Below, one piece after another: positions 24,357 to 31,648 of a stretch of 44,614 bases of DNA. The notes beneath the pieces are model-generated. The model did no database searches. It was not told the DNA's origin and worked only from the letters and a program-made list of their open reading frames with translations. This stretch comes from UBA5614 sp034678545 (lineage in GTDB: Bacteria > Cloacimonadota > Cloacimonadia > Cloacimonadales > Cloacimonadaceae), in NCBI GenBank assembly GCA_034678545.1, contig JAXDBS010000096.1, positions 1-44,614 on the forward strand, read 5' to 3'. How positions within the stretch are numbered: position 1 is the first letter of the stretch; each line of letters opens with the position of its first letter. Made by a program: the position numbers and the translations under genes.

Positions 24357-25108
24357 CACAACAGATCATGACTTTGGGACTGAACCTGTGGTTCGGAGGC
24401 CATCAGGTCCTGCACAACGTATCCATCGGAGTTGCGGAAAAGCGGATCACGGCGTTGATCGGGCCTAGCGGATGCGGCAAGACCACCCTGCTCAGGACTT
24501 TCAACCGCATGAATGACCTGATCCCGGAAACCCGCATCAGCGGCAAGGTCCTGCTGGACGGGGAAAACATCTACAGCTCCAAGACAGACGTGACATCCAT
24601 CCGCACCCGCGTCGGTATGGTGTTCCAGAAACCCAATCCCTTTCCCAAATCCATTTATGACAATGTTGCCTTTGGCCTGGTGGTCCAGAACGCGTTTAAA
24701 AAGAAAGAGATCAGGGAGCGGGTGGAACAAAGCCTGAGGGCTGCCTGGCTTTGGGACGAAGTCAAGGACCGGCTCCATGAATCAGCCATGTCCCTTTCGG
24801 GCGGACAGCAGCAAAGGTTATGCATAGCCCGCGCCCTGGCCAACAATCCGGAAGTGATTCTGCTGGATGAGCCCACCTCCGCGCTCGACCCGCAATCCAC
24901 TTCCAAAGTGGAGGAACTCTGCCTGGAATTGAAAAAGGTGGTGACAATTCTGATTGTCACCCACAATATCGCGCAGGCGGGGCGGATCTCGGATTACACG
25001 GCCTTTATGTATCTGGGCGAGCTGGTGGAATTCGGAGAGACGAACAAGGTCTTTACGGTTCCTCAGGATAAACGGACCGAAGCCTACCTGACAGGCGTGT
25101 TTGGATAA
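24350..25108 (+). CDS. pstB: Phosphate ABC transporter ATPase PstB
   Basis: A 252-aa ABC ATPase. Walker A is GPSGCGKTT followed by LLRTFNRMNDL, the PstB-typical sequence. The Q-loop VGMVFQKPNPFPKSIYDNV, signature LSGGQQQRLCIARALA, Walker B VILLDEPTSALDP and the switch His in VTHNIAQA are all intact. The length is normal. It energises PstCA on the cytoplasmic side, and PstB is thought to signal transporter state to PhoR through PhoU. The start overlaps the end of pstA. Confidence 0.96.
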   Translation: MVTQQIMTLGLNLWFGGHQVLHNVSIGVAEKRITALIGPSGCGKTTLLRTFNRMNDLIPETRISGKVLLDGENIYSSKTDVTSIRTRVGMVFQKPNPFPKSIYDNVAFGLVVQNAFKKKEIRERVEQSLRAAWLWDEVKDRLHESAMSLSGGQQQRLCIARALANNPEVILLDEPTSALDPQSTSKVEELCLELKKVVTILIVTHNIAQAGRISDYTAFMYLGELVEFGETNKVFTVPQDKRTEAYLTGVFG

Positions 25109-25120
25109 AAGGAGTAACCC

Positions 25121-25789
25121 ATGCTGTTAAACAAGATCAATGAACTGAAACAGAAAATCCTGGAGATGGCTTCCCTGGTGGAGCAGATGGTAACCTGTTC
25201 CTGCGCAGGGATTGAAACCGGCAACGATAAATACAACCTGGTGATGGAGTTTGAACAGCGGGTGAACCAGCTGGAAACAGAGATCGAGGATGACTGTATC
25301 GTTCTGATCGCCCTGCACCAGCCGGAAGCCAAGGACCTGCGCGTCATTCTCATGGTCTACAAGATAAACAACGATTTGGAGCGCCTGGGGGACCAGGCTG
25401 TCAATATCGCCGAAAGTGTCAGAATAATATCGGGGGTTGAGGCCGGGGACCAGGTCCCGGAGCTGAAAGCCATGATGGAAGTGACGCTGGATATGCTCAG
25501 GCAGAGCATCACATCCTATAATAATGAAGACCCAGAAGGCGCGCGGCTTGTCTGCAAACAGGACGAAATCGTGGACAGCTACAACCGCCGCATCACCAAC
25601 AAACTGGTCAAGCTCATGCAGGACAATCCCTCCGGGATCGAATCCTATTTGCACTTGCTGAGGATATCCAAGAATCTGGAACGCGTGGCCGACCTTAGCA
25701 CCAACATCGGTGAAAACACCATCTATCTGGTTCAGGGCAGGGTGATCAAGCATCACCTGGAAGACTATAGGGAGGAAGGAGGTAACTGA
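25121..25789 (+). CDS. phoU: Phosphate-signalling regulator PhoU
   Basis: A 222-aa all-helical protein with the two PhoU three-helix-bundle repeats. Conserved metal-binding-type motifs appear as YKINNDLERLGDQAVNIAE in the first repeat and RISKNLERVADLSTNIGENT in the second. PhoU restrains Pst transport and keeps PhoR in its inhibitory state under phosphate sufficiency. It lies 12 bases after pstB, and its stop overlaps the start of the arsC-like gene (TGATG), placing it firmly in the pst operon. Confidence 0.95.
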   Translation: MLLNKINELKQKILEMASLVEQMVTCSCAGIETGNDKYNLVMEFEQRVNQLETEIEDDCIVLIALHQPEAKDLRVILMVYKINNDLERLGDQAVNIAESVRIISGVEAGDQVPELKAMMEVTLDMLRQSITSYNNEDPEGARLVCKQDEIVDSYNRRITNKLVKLMQDNPSGIESYLHLLRISKNLERVADLSTNIGENTIYLVQGRVIKHHLEDYREEGGN

Positions 25790-26214
25790 TGCTTAGGGTT
25801 CTTTTCGTCTGTGTGCATAATTCCGCCCGCAGCCAGATGGCTGAGGAACTCCTGCGACTTGTGTCAGCGGGTAGAATGGAGGCCTGCAGCGCCGGACTGG
25901 AGCCCGGCCCGCTTAATCCTTTTGTGGTTAGGGCTCTCGGGACTTTGGGAATAGACATTTCGGGCAAGCAGCCGCGGGATGTGTTTGAGCTTTATAAAAG
26001 CGGGGCTCGTTTTCATTACGTGATAACCGTCTGTGACGAAGCCTCCGCGGAACGCTGTCCCATTTTTCCGGGTGCCCTGAAATATCTGCATTGGAGTTTT
26101 CCCGATCCTTCTGGCTTTGCGGGCAGCGACAATCAGGTTTTGGACCGGACTCTCCACCTCATGGAACAGATCGAAGCCAAGATCGTGTCTTGGCTTGAAA
26201 ATTTCAACGCATAG
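25789..26214 (+). CDS. arsC: Thioredoxin-coupled-type arsenate reductase (ArsC)
   Basis: A 141-aa protein of the low-molecular-weight tyrosine phosphatase fold. The P-loop is FVCVHNSARSQMAEELL (Cys-X5-Arg). Two further Cys, in VCDEASAERCPIFP, and the segment HWSFPDPSGF match the Staphylococcus-type ArsC, in which three Cys relay the disulphide to thioredoxin. That makes arsenate reductase more likely than a true phosphatase. Arsenate enters through Pst, so reduction beside the transporter makes sense. No efflux gene (arsB, acr3) or ArsR regulator is present here. The start overlaps the phoU stop; it is the last gene of the operon. Confidence 0.85.
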   Translation: MLRVLFVCVHNSARSQMAEELLRLVSAGRMEACSAGLEPGPLNPFVVRALGTLGIDISGKQPRDVFELYKSGARFHYVITVCDEASAERCPIFPGALKYLHWSFPDPSGFAGSDNQVLDRTLHLMEQIEAKIVSWLENFNA

Positions 26215-26242
26215 CCGGTCCCCCGCTAAACACGGAAGTGCG

Positions 26243-26271
26243 AAAAAAGCCCCCGTGAGGGTTACGGGGGC
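26243..26271 (-). terminator. Rho-independent terminator, mainly minus strand
   Basis: A perfect eight-base stem (GCCCCCGT with ACGGGGGC), seven-base loop. The six-T run follows the stem on the minus strand, so it ends transcripts coming from 26751-27911. Placed 29 bases after arsC, it may also stop the plus-strand operon. Confidence 0.8.
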
Positions 26272-26317
26272 TCGCATATGGTAAATGTAATTTCCGGAAA
26301 TTATATCTGGGCCATAC

Positions 26318-26536
26318 TTATGTGCCAACCGCGTTATTCCTGACTTTGAGGCATGCGCCGGTGTTCATCCTGCAGAAATAAACGCCGGAGCTCAGTTGTT
26401 TGCCCCGATAGTCGATGCCGTTACAGCCCGCCGGATAGGGGCTGACAGCGGCACACTTTAGGAACAATTCCAGATCAGTTGGCCTTGCTTCTATAACCAC
26501 AGGTTTGCTTAATGCGATATGGTAAAAGCGTTTCAT
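26318..26536 (-). pseudogene. Decayed duplicate of a C-terminal sorting domain
   Basis: A 72-codon frame whose last 40 residues copy the end of the neighbouring exported protein: GIDYRGKQLSSGVYFCRMNT here against GTDYMGKQLSTGVYFCRMNT there. The copy continues in a changed frame-like tail (RNNAVGT) instead of the usual KKMLVIK end. The first 30 residues have no signal peptide and no similarity I recognise. This looks like the relic of a second sorting-domain gene, or a local partial duplication of about 80-100 bases. A coupled upstream frame (26533-26748) ends on its ATG. Confidence 0.55.
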
Positions 26537-26748
26537 GTGTTACCAGATATTAACGCTTTCGCATTGGTTAACAACCTTTTGACTTTGGCAGAGAGTTTTT
26601 CCGCATCCGACGATGAACCTTCCTGTGGAGGCACTGGTTTTCTGGTATAGCCCGGGAAAGGGCAGGCATCGCTGCGTTTGCAGTTGATGGATATCTTCTG
26701 CTTGGCTGCAGGTGCCTGGCCGGAAGTCGAAAAATACACCTGGACCAT
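26533..26748 (-). CDS. Doubtful short ORF between the exported protein gene and its relic
   Basis: A 71-codon frame whose stop overlaps the ATG of the relic at 26536. It starts three bases past the stop of the 26751-27911 gene. It is Lys/Ser/Pro-rich, with no signal, no motif and no clear ribosome site. It may be part of the same decayed gene, and I would not rely on it as a protein. Confidence 0.2.
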   Translation of the reverse strand: MVQVYFSTSGQAPAAKQKISINCKRSDACPFPGYTRKPVPPQEGSSSDAEKLSAKVKRLLTNAKALISGNT

Positions 26749-26750
26749 GG

Positions 26751-27911
26751 TTACTTGATGACCAGCATCTTCTTGACGCCCTGGTAGTCTCCCGTGTTCA
26801 TCCTGCAGAAATAAACGCCTGTGCTGAGCTGCTTGCCCATGTAGTCGGTGCCGTTCCAGTCAATCTGATAGAGACCGGCATCGGCATTACTCCTGGCATA
26901 GCTCCAGACCAGCTGGCCCTTCTGGTTATAGATCTCCAGCCGGACGTCTGATTTGGAATTCAGCTGGAAGGGAATGACGGTTCTGGGGCTGTTGATGCTG
27001 ACGGGATTGGGGTAGATGTTGCCCAGGCTGGTGAGGACGCCGATCCCGGGGGTCTGGCTACCCGTTTCGATATTGATGGAGATGGGCCCGAAGAGCTGAA
27101 CCGTGCCGTCCATGTCATTGCTTTGCAGCCAGTAGTAGGACACTCCAGTCTGGGGTTCAGCGTCGGAGAAGCTGTAATTGCTCGTGATCGAGGCGTTGTT
27201 GGCTTCGATGATGCTGAGGTTAAGCTGGGTGGCCGTGTTGGCGGCGGGAGCGCTGTTCCTGAGGATGTTGTATCCCGCGACCTGCGTTTCTGACTGGGTT
27301 ACCCAATGCAGTTCGACGAAGCTCTGCTCCTGCTCCTGTACCAGGCTGGCGGTGAAGGAGGACAGTTCCACCGGCACTTCGGTGGTGTCTTCGTCTACCC
27401 TGACGCCGTCAATGAACATATCCGGGAAGCAGTCGGGAGGAGGAGGGCAGTAGGAACTCATATCGGCGGGATTCATGGCAAAGCGGATGTAGATCAGCTG
27501 GCTGTCCCAGGCCGCAAGGTCCACCGTCTTCGGTTCCCAGCCGTAAGGCGCCACAATCTCCTCCACGTCGGTCCAGGGGCCGGTGGGTGAAGTGCCGACC
27601 TGGAACCAGTAGTGGGTCCGGGGGTCGGGATAGGGCAGGTTCTTGTGATAATACGTGGCGACGCGTGAGTAGCCGGGTTCGGGGTAAGCTAATTGCGGGG
27701 TTCTGAGCGCGTCTGTGTAGGCGTCGAAATAAACGCAGTAAGGCGAAGTGTAGGGAGTGGTGACACTCCCGCCCACCCGTTGCGTGCCGTCGACGTTCCA
27801 GCCGGCGGGCGGCCAGGTGCCATCAAAGTTCTCGTTTAGCAAGGTTTGGGCGGTTAACGACGTTACTATTCCCAATAGTAACATTAATACAAATAGGGTC
27901 AGTTTTTTCAT
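26751..27911 (-). CDS. Exported protein with VELSSFTA module and FlgD-Ig sorting domain
   Basis: A 386-aa protein starting at ATG 27911 (AAAAGGGGGAAC upstream), with signal peptide MKKLTLFVLMLLLGIVTSLT. A longer in-frame start at 28235 has no signal. Residues about 20-175 form a MAM/cleaved-adhesin-like beta domain (NENFDGTWPPAGWNVDGTQ, then IYIRFAMNPAD and MFIDGVRVDEDT). Residues about 180-290 are the module beginning VPVELSSFTASL and containing WVTQSETQVAGYNILRN. Residues about 295-386 are the sorting domain: IYPNPVSINSPRTVIPFQL, LEIYNQKGQLVWSY, QLSTGVYFCRM. Probably a type IX-like cargo attached to or released from the surface. The binding target is unknown. Confidence 0.87.
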   Translation of the reverse strand: MKKLTLFVLMLLLGIVTSLTAQTLLNENFDGTWPPAGWNVDGTQRVGGSVTTPYTSPYCVYFDAYTDALRTPQLAYPEPGYSRVATYYHKNLPYPDPRTHYWFQVGTSPTGPWTDVEEIVAPYGWEPKTVDLAAWDSQLIYIRFAMNPADMSSYCPPPPDCFPDMFIDGVRVDEDTTEVPVELSSFTASLVQEQEQSFVELHWVTQSETQVAGYNILRNSAPAANTATQLNLSIIEANNASITSNYSFSDAEPQTGVSYYWLQSNDMDGTVQLFGPISINIETGSQTPGIGVLTSLGNIYPNPVSINSPRTVIPFQLNSKSDVRLEIYNQKGQLVWSYARSNADAGLYQIDWNGTDYMGKQLSTGVYFCRMNTGDYQGVKKMLVIK

Positions 27912-28263
27912 GTTGTTCCCCCTTTTATGGATCGCCCTGCAAATCATCTTTTTATTTTTGCAGGAGCGGTTTTCATTTTGATGGAGACTGTCGAGGATGG
28001 ATTGGGGCTGGATGTTTTTACCGCTGATGCGGTTAAGGATGGGCGGAGCTTGTGGGAAACCGGGGAGTGCTTTCGGGGTTGGTAAGGTAAGCGTGTATCT
28101 CATCCCGCCAGGCCGCAGCCGGGTTGAGGCTGGGCAGGCAGCATGCGAGATCTGAATGTCAGGGACAATCAGGGGCCGCGTCATTTCCGGGATCCGGTGT
28201 ATGCGCAGTAGAACAGGCCTTGCCGGTGAAGGCAAAGCTGCCAGAACTATTCTTATGGCCCTG
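27912..28263. other. Intergenic region, no gene seen
   Basis: 352 bases upstream of the exported protein gene. The 5' leader of that gene shares AAAAGGGGGAAC before the ATG with the two leaders further right, and a weaker AAAGATGATT in place of AAAGTGAGGATT. No good TTGACA/-10 pair was seen at the matching spacing. Confidence 0.4.
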
Positions 28264-28374
28264 TTAAACCAGTTGCACGATTCCTATCGCGCAAAGCTGG
28301 TTGAAGGGCATAATAAATGGTTCTGGCAATGGTTTTCGGGATAAATTAATAAAATAAAAGACACTTATTGTCAT
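28264..28374 (-). CDS. Short ORF behind conserved leader B
   Basis: A 36-codon frame starting ATGACA directly behind AAGGGGGAAC. The peptide (MTISVFYFINLSRK...) has a hydrophobic start but no complete signal peptide and no family. Its leader is strong, so it may be translated. Equally it could be the stump of an exported-protein gene that lost its body. Confidence 0.35.
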   Translation of the reverse strand: MTISVFYFINLSRKPLPEPFIMPFNQLCAIGIVQLV

Positions 28375-28469
28375 AAGTTCCCCCTTTTCGATATACACAG
28401 TGCAGGGCAATCCTCACTTTGCTTATCTGCACTCGAGTCCTTTTTAATAAATCCCAAAAAAGCTGTCAA
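28372..28469 (-). promoter_or_regulatory. Conserved promoter-leader B
   Basis: On the minus strand: TTGACA (28464-28469), 17-base spacer, TAAAAA (28441-28446), then AAAGTGAGGATT (28409-28420), AAGGGGGAAC (28377-28386) and ATGACA. Leader A has the same words; the distance from TTGACA to AAAGTGAGGATT is identical (43 bases). Confidence 0.6.
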
Positions 28470-28623
28470 GAATTATTTTTTAAAATTCTGCTTTTATTTC
28501 TGTCCAGCCTTCCGGCCGGTCCCGCCGAAACGCCGGCAGAAACGCTTCACAGCTGTTTTCGGGCTGAAAGCCAGGCGGAAGACGGGCGGATTATAGGGCC
28601 AACCCATCTTCCAGCCTGAACAG

Positions 28624-28803
28624 TCACACCATGACATCCTGATCACGTTCGTCCATTACAGAGCCTGCTTCCGGAGCCTGCCCGGATTCCCGCCGTAAAT
28701 GTGAGAAAGGGATATCCGGAAGGTCAGGGATGGAAACCTGCGCGTAATGGGATTTCTCCGCCTTGGCAGACAAGAAGAAAAAAAACGAAAACCTTGGTGT
28801 CAT
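28624..28803 (-). CDS. Short ORF behind conserved leader A
   Basis: A 59-codon frame starting ATGACA behind AAGGGGGAAC. The N-terminus MTPRFSFFFFLSAKAEKSHY has a basic residue and a short hydrophobic run like the beginning of a signal peptide. The rest is hydrophilic and unrecognised. An ATG at 28833 would lie upstream of the ribosome site and is not preferred. It is either a small exported peptide or a truncated gene remnant. Confidence 0.4.
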   Translation of the reverse strand: MTPRFSFFFFLSAKAEKSHYAQVSIPDLPDIPFSHLRRESGQAPEAGSVMDERDQDVMV

Positions 28804-28900
28804 TGCGTTCCCCCTTGGGATAAACATATACAATCAACGAATCCTCACTTTCGTTTTCATGTACAATGTTCTTTCTATCCGTTCCTGATTTTTCTGTCAA
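28801..28900 (-). promoter_or_regulatory. Conserved promoter-leader A
   Basis: On the minus strand: TTGACA (28895-28900), 17-base spacer, TAGAAA (28872-28877), AAAGTGAGGATT (28840-28851), AAGGGGGAAC (28807-28816) and ATGACA. Same order and spacing as leader B 430 bases away, while the sequence in between differs. Confidence 0.6.
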
Positions 28901-29026
28901 GGGGTATTTTTTTGTAATATCTCTTTAATTGACATTACTGTTTCCAAATAGAGAAAATAGCATTAGATCCGATTCCCCGAAACACGTCTTTGCACACTCC
29001 TGCTGAAAGGCGGGAAAATCATTTCA

Positions 29027-29051
29027 AAGGCAGGCTTTTGCAGCCTGCCTT
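29027..29051 (-). terminator. Possible terminator of the ABC exporter operon
   Basis: Stem AAGGCAGGC / GCCTGCCTT with a seven-base loop. On the minus strand it is followed only by TGAAATGATTTT, so the T-run is poor. It lies about 230 bases past the permease stop. Confidence 0.35.
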
Positions 29052-29131
29052 CGGTTGGTTCACATATGATTGCGCACTATCAGCGCCATATTTAAACTTG
29101 AATGCTTCAGCATGGTTGCAGGACATCATCT

Positions 29132-29189
29132 GTATATCAATAGTAGGTCAAATATAATCAAGCATATTTTTAATCTACTGTTGATATAC
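29132..29189. repeat. 58-base imperfect palindrome
   Basis: Arms GTATATCAATAGTAG (29132-29146) and CTACTGTTGATATAC (29175-29189) pair at 14 of 15 positions. Inside the 28-base spacer AAATAT and ATATTT pair again, so the structure is nested. No gene or transposase is attached. Confidence 0.65.
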
Positions 29190-29278
29190 TGCAGACATAC
29201 TATCAGTCAACAGAGGATTTCAACAATGGAAAAATGAGAAAAAGCTGTCAGGGCATTATAACTACACGTATAATCTGC

Positions 29279-30580
29279 CTAATATTTAAGCCATTTCCAG
29301 GCTTCCTTGAAGGATGGTTTCTTGCCGTACATAAGGATGCCGACCCGGTAGATCTTGGCGGTGATGCGCAGCAGCAGATAGATGGAAAGCGCTGTCGTGA
29401 AAAGGGATAAAATCGCTCCTGAAGGCAGCACGGGAGAGCTCACGGCAATGCGGGAGAACATCACGACGGGGGTAAAAAACGGGAACAGGGAGACCCAAAA
29501 GGCTGCCGCGGTATCGGGGTTCTTGGCCACTGAAAACATTACAAAAAAGCTTAAGATGTTCAGGATGACCATGGGTCCCATTAGCTGGGAGCCTTCATCC
29601 TCCGTATTTACCATTGCCCCGATGGCGGCGAAAAGGGCGGCGTAGATCAGATATCCCATCAGGAAAAACAGGAAAAAGAAAAGCAAAACCACCGGCGAAA
29701 AACTAAGATTGGAAAGTATTTTCATCAATTCAGGCAACTGCACTCCGGCCCTGGTGAGCAGATCGCCGCCGTAAACAGCGATGACATAGATAAAACCGGC
29801 GATCACGGTTATTTGGGTCAAACCGACCAGGCAGATGCCGACCAGTTTGCCCAGCATCAGTGCCACCGGCTTGATGGAAGCGATGATGGTTTCCGTAATG
29901 CGCTGGCTTTTTTCTTCTATCACGCTGCGGGTTACGGTCTGACCGTAGATCATGATAAACAGGAAGAGGATGTAGGACAAGAGGTAGGCTAAGAGGAAAT
30001 TGGAACCGCCGTCCTTTTTCACATTGCCCTTCTGGGTAACCTGAATGCTCTGCAAACTTACATAGCCCTGTTTCATTTCCTCCCTGATGGTTTCAGCCGG
30101 GAAGCCCTTTTGCTCCAGCCGCAGGTTTGTTACCACCCGGGATAGGGCTCTCTGCAGATCTTCCTGCTCCTCAAAATCTGATACGCTTCTGCCCATATAG
30201 GAAACACTCCGGCTGGAGATGATATCATCCGGGATGATGAAAAAGGCGTCGATCTCCTCGTTTAGAACCCTTTTTTCCAATTCGTTGCGGGCAGTTGACA
30301 AGTCCTTGTCCCGCAGATCATATTGCGAGAAACGGAACCTGGGCTCTCCGTTCTTAAGAGTATCTGGCAGCAAGCTGATAAACTCGGAATAGATCTGTCC
30401 GGTTTCGTCAATAACGACAAAATCCCTGGTGTCCGGTTTGAAGAAGATTCCGAAAATGAAGATGCCGCCAAAGGCAAGGATCAGCATCACGGGCAGCAGG
30501 AGAGTCCCGATTATAAAGCCCTTGGTTTTAACCCGGGTCAGGTATTCCCTGCCGATGACTGCAGAGGTTTTGCTATTCAT
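29279..30580 (-). CDS. ABC-2 type exporter permease (NatB/YhaP-like)
   Basis: A 433-aa membrane protein. It has one N-terminal helix (about residues 20-45), a large extracytoplasmic domain (about 46-195) and five or so helices in the C-terminal half (about 200-415). This is the NatB/YhaP layout of the ABC-2 permease group. The segment VTRSVIEEKSQRITETIIAS before the helices is typical of this subfamily, as is the coupling-helix motif. The gene overlaps the upstream ATPase gene by eight bases, so the two form one exporter. Members export Na+ in Bacillus NatAB; the substrate here is unknown. Confidence 0.88.
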   Translation of the reverse strand: MNSKTSAVIGREYLTRVKTKGFIIGTLLLPVMLILAFGGIFIFGIFFKPDTRDFVVIDETGQIYSEFISLLPDTLKNGEPRFRFSQYDLRDKDLSTARNELEKRVLNEEIDAFFIIPDDIISSRSVSYMGRSVSDFEEQEDLQRALSRVVTNLRLEQKGFPAETIREEMKQGYVSLQSIQVTQKGNVKKDGGSNFLLAYLLSYILFLFIMIYGQTVTRSVIEEKSQRITETIIASIKPVALMLGKLVGICLVGLTQITVIAGFIYVIAVYGGDLLTRAGVQLPELMKILSNLSFSPVVLLFFFLFFLMGYLIYAALFAAIGAMVNTEDEGSQLMGPMVILNILSFFVMFSVAKNPDTAAAFWVSLFPFFTPVVMFSRIAVSSPVLPSGAILSLFTTALSIYLLLRITAKIYRVGILMYGKKPSFKEAWKWLKY

Positions 30581-31493
30581 GGCCGGCCTCCTTTGCCCTG
30601 TTCATCTTTACCGAGGAGATAAAGATGTCGTTCAGAGACGGCTCCATCATTTCAAACCGGTTGATTTGCACCTTGCCAGCAATGGAAGCCAGAAACTGCT
30701 GGGGATCGGCATCCGGTTTCAGCTCTATTTCGACGTAATTGCCGAAATCGTTGTAATGGTCTATCAGGGAGGGATCGTTCAGAAAATCGGATTTTCCCGT
30801 ATAAGCCAGTTGGATGCACTTGGTGCCGAACTGTTTTTTGACTTCGGTCAGCGCGCCATCCAGGATCTTCCGGCCATGGTCGATGAGCAGAATGGTGTCG
30901 CAGAGGCGCTCCGCACTGTCCATTTCGTGGGTGGAGAAAATTATGGTGGTGCCCCTTTTCTTTTCTTCCAGTATGATCTCCTTGATCAGGTTGGTATTGA
31001 TGGGATCAAGTCCCAGAAAAGGCTCATCCAGAATGAGCAGTTCCGGCCGGGAGATCAGGGTCACGATCATCTGGAGCTTCTGCTGCATGCCCTTGGAGAG
31101 TTCCTCCACCTTCTTGTGTTTCCAGGGCAGCAGGTCCATGCGCTCAAGCCAGCTATCGATCTGAGGTTGCGACCGCTTTCTGTTTAACCCTTTCAGCTTG
31201 CCCAGGAACAGCAGGACATCGTTGATTTTCATCTTGCGGTAGATGCCTCGCTCTTCAGGAAGGTAGCCGATCCTGTCGCTGACAGTGCCGGTCACGGGTT
31301 TGCCAAAGATGGAAATAATTCCGGAATCGGGAATGATGATATTCATCAGCATCCTGATGGTGGTGGTTTTCCCGGCTCCGTTGGGTCCCAGCATGCCGTG
31401 CACCTGGCCTTGCTGCAGGGAAAAGGAGACGCTATCAACAGCCTGCAGGCTGCCGAAACGCTTGTTAACGCCTGTTAATTCCACTATTGCCAT
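30573..31493 (-). CDS. ABC transporter ATPase (NatA/YhaQ-like)
   Basis: A 306-aa ABC ATPase with Walker A LGPNGAGKTTTIRML, Q-loop region IGYLPEERGIYRKMKI, signature ELSKGMQQKLQMIVTLI (SKGMQQK instead of the common SGGQ, as usual in this subfamily), Walker B LLILDEPFLGLDP and switch His in IIFSTHEMDSAERL. The PEERGIYRKM segment is typical of the NatA/YhaQ family. The C-terminal 80 residues form the DUF4162-like tail. GGGAGG lies upstream of the ATG. It pairs with the overlapping permease gene downstream. Confidence 0.92.
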   Translation of the reverse strand: MAIVELTGVNKRFGSLQAVDSVSFSLQQGQVHGMLGPNGAGKTTTIRMLMNIIIPDSGIISIFGKPVTGTVSDRIGYLPEERGIYRKMKINDVLLFLGKLKGLNRKRSQPQIDSWLERMDLLPWKHKKVEELSKGMQQKLQMIVTLISRPELLILDEPFLGLDPINTNLIKEIILEEKKRGTTIIFSTHEMDSAERLCDTILLIDHGRKILDGALTEVKKQFGTKCIQLAYTGKSDFLNDPSLIDHYNDFGNYVEIELKPDADPQQFLASIAGKVQINRFEMMEPSLNDIFISSVKMNRAKEAGHE

Positions 31494-31590
31494 GTGACCT
31501 CCCGGGCCTGATGGCGGCAGGGCTAAGCTCTACGAAGCGTCGTCCCTGCGAAGGCAGAAACCATGTTGCCTTCAAACAATCAGCTTGTGG

Positions 31591-31611
31591 ATTCCCGTTT
31601 TTCACGGGAAT
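31591..31611. repeat. ATTCCCGT hairpin upstream of the exporter operon
   Basis: An eight-base perfect stem, ATTCCCGT with ACGGGAAT, five-base loop. It lies in the 155-base gap between the exporter operon and the next gene. It may be a terminator relic or a dispersed repeat; no T-run follows. Confidence 0.45.
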
Positions 31612-31648
31612 GAAATCCGATCGGATGCTGTCTTTTGTAATTACATGT

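Larger units (their letters stand above)
28901..29278. other. A/T-rich intergenic region with inverted repeats
   Basis: 378 bases downstream of the ABC permease gene with no credible gene. It contains a nine-base perfect hairpin (29027-29051) and a 58-base imperfect palindrome (29132-29189). The A/T richness contrasts with the flanking genes. Confidence 0.6.

Noticed and set aside
28141..28344. Plus-strand ORF of 62 codons near 28156
   Set aside because: Overlaps the opposite-strand leader B ORF, with no ribosome site and no motif.
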